Origin: Georgenia sp. TF02-10
Lineage (GTDB): Bacteria > Actinomycetota > Actinomycetes > Actinomycetales > Actinomycetaceae
Assembly: GCF_022759505.1 (NCBI RefSeq)
Contig: NZ_CP094289.1
Span: forward strand, 3,348,001 to 3,412,000
DNA: 64,000 bases
Direction: 5' to 3'
A program made the translations under genes and the position numbers. Shown piece after piece: positions 57,715 to 64,000 of the stretch (its first letter is position 1; each line of letters begins with the position of its first letter). Under the pieces are notes generated by a model, which was given only the letters and a program-made list of their open reading frames with translations, did no database searches and was not told the DNA's origin.

Positions 57715-58652
57715 GACGGCCCGCCCAGGTGAGCCCGGACCTGTTGCCTCGACGGGTGGTCGATGCCCACCACCACCTGTGGAACCTCGAGACCGGGCGC
57801 TACCCGTGGCTGCAGGGTCCCCGCCAGGACAAGGAGGACACAACCGGCATCGGGCCGTTCCAACACAACTACCTCCCGGCGGACCTGCTGGCCGACGTCG
57901 GGCCAGTCCCGCTGGTGTCCTCGGTCCACGTGGAAGCAGCGTGGGACGCAGACAGCGCGACCGAGGAGACCAGGTGGCTGGCAGCCGTAGCTCACCAGCA
58001 CGGCTTCCCCCAGGCAATCGTCGCCGGCATACAGCTTGAACGACCCGACGCGGCGGACCTCCTGGAGCAACACCTGGCCGCGGCACCGGTTCGAGGGGTG
58101 CGCCAGATGCTCGACTGGGATCCTCGGCCCGGCGCGACGGTGCAGCCCCCGCGTCTGATGGAGGATCCTGCATGGCTGCACGGGCTCTCGCTCCTGGCAC
58201 CGCGTGGTCTCTCCTTCGACCTGCAGGTCCTCCCACAGCAGCTTGCTCAGGCAGCGGACGTGGCGGCTCGCTTCCCCGAGACCGCGTTTGTGCTCAATCA
58301 CGGTGGCTACCACGCGCAACGCGATGACGAGACAGAGCGGGCCTGGCGGGCGGGCATCGCCCGCCTCGCCCTGCTGCCGAACGTCACGGTGAAGTCCTCC
58401 GGATACGACGCGGTGGACCCCACCTGGGAACCCGCCGCATTCCGTGACTATCTCCGCGCACTCGTCGAGGAGTTCGGGCCGTCGCGCGTCATGTTCGCCA
58501 GCAACTTCCCCATCGACCGGCGAACGATCGGATACGCCGATCTCGTTGCCATGTGCGCCTGGGCGCTGGACGATCTCTCGGAGGATGAGCTGGACGCCTA
58601 CTTCGCCCGGAATGCAGCCCGAACCTATCGAATCAGAGGTCTACAACAATGA
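57711..58652 (+). CDS. Amidohydrolase-2 family lactonase
   Basis: A 313-residue metal-dependent barrel hydrolase of the L-rhamnono/L-fucono-lactonase and PDC-hydrolase group. Features: RVVDAHHHLWNLETGRYPWLQ at the N-terminus (metal-binding HxH), LDWDPRPG, FVLNHGGYH (histidine) and RVMFASNFPIDRR, with the expected aspartate position reading Asn-Phe-Pro in the SNFP motif. It would open the lactone made by the aldo/keto reductase. ATGA overlap with the preceding gene; its stop overlaps the iclR-type gene's ATG. Confidence 0.86.
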   Translation: MRRPAQVSPDLLPRRVVDAHHHLWNLETGRYPWLQGPRQDKEDTTGIGPFQHNYLPADLLADVGPVPLVSSVHVEAAWDADSATEETRWLAAVAHQHGFPQAIVAGIQLERPDAADLLEQHLAAAPVRGVRQMLDWDPRPGATVQPPRLMEDPAWLHGLSLLAPRGLSFDLQVLPQQLAQAADVAARFPETAFVLNHGGYHAQRDDETERAWRAGIARLALLPNVTVKSSGYDAVDPTWEPAAFRDYLRALVEEFGPSRVMFASNFPIDRRTIGYADLVAMCAWALDDLSEDELDAYFARNAARTYRIRGLQQ

Positions 58653-59422
58653 TCCCGGCTCCCCGCGGGGGCGGCACCGTCAAGTCGGCAGACCGTCTCA
58701 TGTCGCTCTTCGAGTACCTGGCCAAGGTGAGGTCCGCCACGTTCGCGGACGTCGTGCGCGACCTTGAACTACCCAGTTCCTCGGCGTACGAGCTGCTGTC
58801 CACCGCCCTACGTCGGCGGTTCGTCGCGTTCAACGAAACCACGCGCGAGTACCGCCTTGGCATTCGGCTGTGGGAGCTCGCCCAGGCGAGCACGGGGGAA
58901 GTCCCGTTGGCCGAGCTAGCACAACCTCTGATGGAGCAGCTCACAGCACGGACCGAGGAGACGGTACAGCTGGCCCAGCTGGACGGTCTGGACAACATCT
59001 ACCTGGCGATCAGTGAATCCCCGCACCCGATGAAGCTCGTGTCCTCGGTGGGCAGCCGGCTCCCCGCCCACACGACGGGACTGGGCAAGACACTGCTGGC
59101 CGGCCTCTCCGATGACGAGCTCCGCCGGCGGCTCGAGGGAGTTGCGCTCGAAGCGATGACCGACAACACGATCACCGACACCGAGGAGCTGCTCCGCGAG
59201 GTGCAGCGGATCCGACAGAACGGCTACGGCGAGGATCGCGAGGAGTATGTGATCGGCTGCCGGTGCATCGCCATCCCGGTGCGCGCTAAGGACGGCAGCA
59301 CCCTGGCTGCCATGTCCGTCTCTGCGCCCACCCCACGACTCACGCCGAGGATCGAGCGCGCAATCCATGAGGAGCTCGCCCGGACGGTCACTGAGCTGCA
59401 GGAGGTGCTGAACGACCTCTGA
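58649..59422 (+). CDS. IclR-family transcriptional regulator
   Basis: A 257-residue regulator: winged helix-turn-helix from about residue 12 (SADRLMSLFEYLAKVRSATFADVVRDLELPSSSAYELL-type text), then the IclR effector domain with SSVGSRLPAHTTGLGKTLLAG and the EEYVIGCRCIAIPVRAKDG block that lines the ligand pocket. It overlaps the lactonase gene by 4 bases, so it is made from the operon it probably controls, which would give feedback by the pathway's sugar or keto-acid. A hairpin follows. Confidence 0.93.
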   Translation: MIPAPRGGGTVKSADRLMSLFEYLAKVRSATFADVVRDLELPSSSAYELLSTALRRRFVAFNETTREYRLGIRLWELAQASTGEVPLAELAQPLMEQLTARTEETVQLAQLDGLDNIYLAISESPHPMKLVSSVGSRLPAHTTGLGKTLLAGLSDDELRRRLEGVALEAMTDNTITDTEELLREVQRIRQNGYGEDREEYVIGCRCIAIPVRAKDGSTLAAMSVSAPTPRLTPRIERAIHEELARTVTELQEVLNDL

Positions 59423-59469
59423 CCCGTGTTCGTACGTCGCGGCGCCGGTGGATCGGTACGCGCGACCGA

Positions 59470-59490
59470 GGCGGAGGCGGCCCCTCCGCC
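59470..59490 (+). terminator. Hairpin after the IclR gene
   Basis: Perfect 8-bp stem (GGCGGAGG with CCTCCGCC), 5-base loop, 48 bases beyond the stop codon; it marks the end of the coupled part of the operon. A second inverted repeat, ACCTTCG/CGAAGGT at 59504-59530, lies just upstream of the next gene and could be an operator. Confidence 0.55.
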
Positions 59491-59588
59491 GATCTTCATG
59501 TTCACCTTCGCCGGACGTGTCGACGAAGGTCGTCACCCCCGCTGGCGAAGTACCGGGGGCAACTCAGCACCCAGACGGGAGTCAAATC

Positions 59589-60620
59589 ATGCGTGCACTG
59601 GTCCTGGAGGACTTCGGACGGATCGCCGTGCAGGAGCGGGACGACCCGCATCGGCCCGAGCGCGGTGAGGTCGGCGTGCGCATCTCCTACACCGGCATCT
59701 GCGGGTCGGACATCCACGGATACACCGGCGACAACGGGCGCCGCGCCGCTGGACAGGTGATGGGCCACGAGACGGTGGGCCGCGTCTACGCCGTGGGCGA
59801 AGGTGTTTCCGACGTCGCCATAGGGCAGATCGTCACCTTCAACCCGCTCATCTCCTGCGGCCAATGCGAGGCCTGCCGCTCAGGCGTCGAGCAGCACTGC
59901 GCGGACAGCGTGGTCATCGGGGTACAGGCGCACACGATCGCCGCATTCGCGGAGAAGGTCGTCGTACCCGCCGCCAACGTCGTCGGGCTGGACCGGGTGT
60001 CCGATGAGCGGCACGGCGCGCTAGTGGAACCGTTGGCGGTCGCGCTGCATGCCGCCCGCCGTGCCGGTGTCAAGAAGGGCGACACCGTGCTCGTCACCGG
60101 TGGAGGACCGATCGGCCAGTCCGCGATCCTGGCGGCACAGCGGATGGGGGCCGCTCGAGTCGTGGCCACCGACATCTCCCGAGCGCGCCGGGAGCTTTGC
60201 CAGAAGCTCCACGCCGAGGTCATCGACCCCGCAGCAGCCCCCACCGCCGACCAGGTGCGGGCGCTCCTGGGTGGCCCGGTGGACGTAACTCTGGACGCCG
60301 TCGGTGTCTCCGCGACCCTGGCCGATGCCCTCAGCTCCACCCGCCTGGGTGGGACGGTCGGACTGGTCGGCATGGGATCGCCAGAGGTCACTCTCCCGGC
60401 GTATGCCATCAGCACACAGGAGCGAACGATCGTGGGCAGCTTCTGCTACGACGCGCAGACGTTCCGGGATGCCGGCGCCTGGGTCGGCGAAGGACACGGT
60501 GTCTTCGACGAGCTGATCAGCGACGTCGTCTCGCTCGGTGAGGCGGACGCCACCTTCGCGCACCTCGCCGGTGCCGCTGACGTCCCCGGCAAAGTCCTCG
60601 TCGAGCTGAAGCAGCCCTGA
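59589..60620 (+). CDS. Zinc-binding medium-chain dehydrogenase
   Basis: A 343-residue MDR-family sugar/alcohol dehydrogenase. Catalytic zinc ligands lie in YTGICGSDIHGY and GHETVGRV; the structural zinc loop is CGQCEACRSGVEQHC. The cofactor fold is VLVTGGGPIGQSAILAAQRMGA with an acidic residue after the second strand (VVATDISRARRE), suggesting NAD. In the pathway it is the best candidate for oxidising the 2-keto-3-deoxy acid to the 2,4-diketo acid, a step done by an SDR in the known fucose route. ATG 59589 has GGGAG at 7 bases; longer upstream frames lack support. Confidence 0.87.
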   Translation: MRALVLEDFGRIAVQERDDPHRPERGEVGVRISYTGICGSDIHGYTGDNGRRAAGQVMGHETVGRVYAVGEGVSDVAIGQIVTFNPLISCGQCEACRSGVEQHCADSVVIGVQAHTIAAFAEKVVVPAANVVGLDRVSDERHGALVEPLAVALHAARRAGVKKGDTVLVTGGGPIGQSAILAAQRMGAARVVATDISRARRELCQKLHAEVIDPAAAPTADQVRALLGGPVDVTLDAVGVSATLADALSSTRLGGTVGLVGMGSPEVTLPAYAISTQERTIVGSFCYDAQTFRDAGAWVGEGHGVFDELISDVVSLGEADATFAHLAGAADVPGKVLVELKQP

Positions 60621-60674
60621 TCGCCCTCGCCCCGGTGAAGTTCTACCCGTACGTCCACTAGCAAGGAGATCAAC

Positions 60675-61526
60675 GTGGAGTTGCTCAGACTCGGCCCCGT
60701 GGGCCAGGAGAAGCCCGCTGTGCGCAGTGGCGGGACGATCTACGACCTGTCCTCGCTGACGGCGGACATCGACGGCACCTTCCTCGCCGCTGACGCCTCC
60801 GCCCGGGTCCGCGCGGCGCTCAAGGGAGGCGACCTCCCTGAGCTTGCCGGCGCCGACACCCTGCGCGTCGGCCCGCCGATCGCTCGATCCCAGGCGGTGT
60901 TGTGCATCGGCCAGAACTATGCCGCCCACGCGGCGGAGTCGGGGAGCGCACCGCCGGAGGTGCCGATCCTCTTCTTCAAGCACCCCAACACCGTCATCGG
61001 CGCGTTCGATGATGTCCGGATTCCGCCTGGCGCCGAGAAAGTCGACTGGGAGGTCGAGCTTGCCGTGGTCATCGGTAAGGAGGCCAGCTACTTGTCCTCG
61101 CCGGAAGAGTCCTTCGCACACATCGCCGGCCTGGCGGTGAGTAATGACGTCTCCGAGCGCGCTTACCAGCTGGACCACTCTGGCGGCCAGTGGTCCAAGG
61201 GGAAATGCTGCGCCACCTTCAACCCACTCGGGCCGGCGCTGGTACCCCTAGAGGACGTCACCGACATCCACGACCTGCGTCTGTGGTCCACGGTCAACGG
61301 AGAACCGCGCCAGAACTCCACCACGGCCGACATGATTTTCGACGTCGCGTACCTGGTGTGGCACCTCTCCCAGTATCTCGTGCTCTCACCCGGCGACATC
61401 ATCAACACCGGCACTCCGCAAGGTGTCGCCCTGTCCGGGAGGTTTCCCTACCTACAACCAGGGGACGAGATGGAGATTGGCATCGATGGTCTGGGCGCAC
61501 AACGCCAAAAAGTGATAAGCGCTTGA
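60675..61526 (+). CDS. Fumarylacetoacetate hydrolase-family enzyme, diketo-deoxy sugar acid hydrolase-like
   Basis: A 283-residue FAH-family protein. Motifs: LCIGQNYAAHAAESG, PILFFKHPNTVIG, the metal-binding VDWEVELAVVIGKEA (E-x-E plus the later Asp in VSNDVSERAYQ), GKCCATFNPLGPALV, DIINTGTPQGVAL and the C-terminal GDEMEIGIDGLG. Enzymes of this group hydrolyse 2,4-diketo-3-deoxy-L-fuconate or -rhamnonate to pyruvate and L-lactate. Fits as the last step after the zinc dehydrogenase 54 bases upstream. GTG start with AAGGAG. Confidence 0.9.
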   Translation: MELLRLGPVGQEKPAVRSGGTIYDLSSLTADIDGTFLAADASARVRAALKGGDLPELAGADTLRVGPPIARSQAVLCIGQNYAAHAAESGSAPPEVPILFFKHPNTVIGAFDDVRIPPGAEKVDWEVELAVVIGKEASYLSSPEESFAHIAGLAVSNDVSERAYQLDHSGGQWSKGKCCATFNPLGPALVPLEDVTDIHDLRLWSTVNGEPRQNSTTADMIFDVAYLVWHLSQYLVLSPGDIINTGTPQGVALSGRFPYLQPGDEMEIGIDGLGAQRQKVISA

Positions 61527-61617
61527 GATCGTCCGCCAAGGCGCCCGAGTCCGCGACTGGCCGGTGATGAAGGACACCGCCGACGTCCTGGCCGAGTTCG
61601 ACGTAGAGGACTTGTGA
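61525..61617 (+). pseudogene. 3' fragment of an unidentified gene
   Basis: Overlapping the FAH stop codon, a short plus-strand frame without a start codon reads EIVRQGARVRDWPVMKDT, then ADVLAEFDVEDL and a stop. It has normal protein composition and looks like the C-terminal 30 residues of a gene whose body has been deleted. I cannot name the parent. Confidence 0.4.
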
Positions 61618-61653
61618 GTCATGGACGTGTCGTCCACGGGTTTGTGCAGGTTG

Positions 61654-61693
61654 CTCCCTAGTCTGATTGCGGGTTGACTAATCAGACTGGGAG
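61654..61693 (+). promoter_or_regulatory. Hairpin that buries the ribosome binding site of the DUF6788 gene
   Basis: CTCCCTAGTCTGATT (61654-61668) pairs with AATCAGACTGGGAG (61680-61693) over 14 bp with one bulge and an 11-base loop. The 3' arm includes the GGGAG of the Shine-Dalgarno sequence GGGAGGG, 6 bases before the ATG at 61700. Such structures are known from insertion sequences, where they stop read-through transcripts from being translated. Confidence 0.6.
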
Positions 61694-61699
61694 GGTGGC

Positions 61700-62365
61700 A
61701 TGGGCAAGGACTACTCGACGATGACCGTCCGCCAGCTTGAGGAGCGGAAGTCCCTCACGCTGGACCGGATCGCGCAGGTTCCCCAGTTCCGGCGCGGGTC
61801 GCTGCAGGTGGGCTACCGCAGGTGCGGCAAGCCGGGCTGCCGCTGCGCCCGTCCCGGGGAGCAGGGCCACGGCCCCCGCCGGCTGTGGACCCGGACCGCG
61901 AAGGGGTCGGGCGGCTCGCGCGGGCAGTACATCCCCATCGAGCAGGTCGACCAGGTCCGCGCCGAGCTGGACAGCTACACCCAGTTCGCCGGCCTGGTGG
62001 AGGACTACGTGGAGATCAACGAGGCGCTGTGCAGGGCCCGGGTGGGGCCACCGGCGGGCAGCAGGAAGCGCGCCGCCCCCGCCGGTCCCGACGGGGAAAA
62101 GGAGGCTCTGCCGCCAGCCGGGCGAGCGGGCGGACGACGAGCGGGGGGAGGCCGAAGAAGAGGCCCTGAGCGTGCTGGCCGACCGGGTCGCCGAGGCCGC
62201 CGCGCACGAGGCCCGGAACCTGGTGCGTTCCGCGGCCGACCTGGCCGGTCCGGCACGGCCGGGGTGCTGGAGGCGATCGAGCGGGCGGCACAGTCCTCCC
62301 CGGTTCGGGGGGACCACAACCACGTCCTCTGGCCTACTGCCGCCAGCCCCACACCACAAACCTGA
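61700..62365 (+). pseudogene. DUF6788-type IS-associated gene, frameshifted
   Basis: The first 115 codons are an intact DUF6788-like domain: MTVRQLEERKSLTLDRI, FRRGSLQVGYRRCGKPGCRC with its cysteine cluster, GHGPRRLW, and FAGLVEDYVEINEALCRARV. At about 62100 the sensible frame shifts: ADDERGEAEEEALSVLADRV and [20 protein letters not shown] continue in a different frame, and then at about 62260 the original frame resumes (GVLEAIERAAQ). So two indels have hit the coiled-coil-like tail. Such genes usually precede a transposase gene; none is present, so this is the relic of a mobile element. Confidence 0.65.
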
Positions 62366-62437
62366 CGAATACCCGGTGAGCCGGGGCGTCTCGGGTGATG
62401 TCGGTGGGCGGTGCCAGGGTTCAGGCAGGAGGTCATC

Positions 62438-63253
62438 ATGAGCAGCTGGTGCCAGGGTCCGTTCCTCGGCTTCGATACCGAGACCACGGGCATCGACGTC
62501 GTGACCGACCGCATCGTCACGGCCGCCCTGGTGCACCGCCACGGTCCCCGCACCACCGTCCGCACCTGGCTCATCGACCCCGGGGTGGAGATCCCGGCGG
62601 CCGCGAGCGCCGTCCACGGCATCAGCACGTCCTGGTCCCGCACCAACGGGGCACCGCCCGCCGCCGCCCTCGCGCAGGTCGCGGCCGAGATCACCGCCGC
62701 CCAGCGGGCCGGGACGCCGCTGGTTGCCTACAACGCCGCCTTCGACCTCGCCCTGCTGGACCGCGAGCTGGACCGGCACGGCCTGCCGACGCTGACCGAT
62801 CGGCTCGGCGGGCCGTGCCCGCACGTCATCGACCCGCTCGTGCTGGACCGGGCCTTGGACCCCGACCGGGAGGGGACGCGCAGGCTCACCGACCTGTGCC
62901 AGCACTACCAGGTGCCAGCCCGGCACCTGCACACCGCCGACGCCGACGTCGTCGCCACCCTGGACGTGCTCGCCCGCATCACCGCCCGCTTCCCGACGCT
63001 CGCCGAGCAGGAGCTCCCGGCGCTGCACCGGTGGCAGGCGGCCCAGCACCGGGCGTGGGCGGAGGGCTACAACGCCGGGCGGCGCGCCGACCGGCCCGCC
63101 GTCGACCCGCGCTGGCCAACGCCCGGCACCGGCCCCGCCGCCGACCCGGACCGGCCGCTGCCCGCCGTCGGTCCGTCCGCTGCGGACCCGGGACGGCCGA
63201 TGCCGGCCGCCCGCCCGGCCCGGGCGCCGCTACCCGTCGCTGCGGGGGCGTGA
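62438..63253 (+). CDS. DEDDh 3'-5' exonuclease (DnaQ-like)
   Basis: A 271-residue exonuclease. ExoI LGFDTETTGID with the two acidic metal ligands, ExoII VAYNAAFDLALLDREL with the third, and ExoIII HTADADVVATLDVL supplying His and Asp; together the DEDDh set. The last 70 residues are low-complexity Pro/Ala/Asp/Arg with DPDRPLP and DPGRPMP repeats. It may act in DNA repair or nucleotide recycling. AGGAGG is 6 bases before ATG 62438; the frame is open from 62411 without a ribosome binding site. Confidence 0.9.
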   Translation: MSSWCQGPFLGFDTETTGIDVVTDRIVTAALVHRHGPRTTVRTWLIDPGVEIPAAASAVHGISTSWSRTNGAPPAAALAQVAAEITAAQRAGTPLVAYNAAFDLALLDRELDRHGLPTLTDRLGGPCPHVIDPLVLDRALDPDREGTRRLTDLCQHYQVPARHLHTADADVVATLDVLARITARFPTLAEQELPALHRWQAAQHRAWAEGYNAGRRADRPAVDPRWPTPGTGPAADPDRPLPAVGPSAADPGRPMPAARPARAPLPVAAGA

Positions 63254-63343
63254 GCGTCGCCGATCCGCGGCCGCGGGCGGCCGGGCAGCGCGCCCCCTCC
63301 CCCGCCCGGCCGGCGACCCCGGCCGCCGGACCGCCCGGCGGCG

Positions 63344-64000
<657 letters not shown>

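Noticed and set aside
59426-59588. Small gene between the IclR and zinc dehydrogenase genes
   Set aside because: The frames there have no ribosome binding site and run through a hairpin and an inverted repeat. The region reads better as terminator plus promoter.

Overview
This is a 64 kb window of very high-GC DNA from an actinobacterium, most likely a member of the Micrococcales. The evidence is the strong G/C bias at third codon positions, many GTG starts, leaderless promoters, a GuaB3 paralogue, actinobacterial families such as DUF3017, DUF3817, DUF6350 and PspC proteins, and the gene order sucC-sucD-DUF6350-purN-purH. Almost all of the DNA is coding. I saw no rRNA, tRNA, CRISPR array, prophage or intact insertion sequence.

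Layout. 0-6 kb: a gene cut by the left edge, NADP isocitrate dehydrogenase, a CBS/HlyC-type membrane protein, a small DUF3017 protein, a ferredoxin-reductase-like flavoprotein and a THUMP-type RNA methyltransferase. 6-14 kb: the leftward purine/TCA block (sucCD, DUF6350, purN, purH), with a previously unlisted 39-residue single-span microprotein gene in a spacer. 14-27 kb: a membrane acyltransferase with a C-terminal SGNH domain, a double-length eukaryotic-type phosphofructokinase, PcrA helicase, a DUF456 protein and a PspC-kinase/LuxR two-component pair divergent from a PspC/LiaF-like membrane protein. 27-34 kb: a small membrane protein, about 1.1 kb of decayed DNA with a frameshifted gene, a glycosyltransferase overlapping guaA, a reductase and two small membrane proteins. 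34-38 kb: a heterodimeric ABC exporter and a SURF1 protein. 39-45 kb: a tightly coupled phosphoketolase-pta-ackA operon. 45-49 kb: fumC, guaB3 and a NUDIX hydrolase.

49.1-61.5 kb holds the accessory centrepiece: a sugar-uptake ABC transporter followed, with almost no gaps, by an aldo/keto reductase, two enolase-superfamily proteins, a Gfo/Idh/MocA dehydrogenase, a DHDPS-family aldolase/dehydratase, a lactonase-type amidohydrolase and an IclR regulator. After a hairpin come a zinc dehydrogenase and a fumarylacetoacetate-hydrolase-family enzyme. Together these can oxidise a free aldose, most likely a 6-deoxy sugar such as L-fucose or L-rhamnose, to lactone, acid and 2-keto-3-deoxy acid. That acid could then be split either by an aldolase or by a dehydrogenase plus diketo-acid hydrolase. 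The island ends at a gene fragment and a broken IS-associated DUF6788 gene, suggesting arrival or rearrangement by mobile DNA. The window closes with a DEDDh exonuclease and the C-terminal part of guaB.

Working together: phosphofructokinase, phosphoketolase, Pta and AckA set up glycolysis plus an acetyl-phosphate shunt; icd, sucCD and fumC serve the TCA cycle; purN, purH, guaA, guaB and guaB3 serve purine synthesis and salvage. A recurrent oddity is short GC-rich tandem repeats just beyond stop codons, some of which copy the end of the gene itself.
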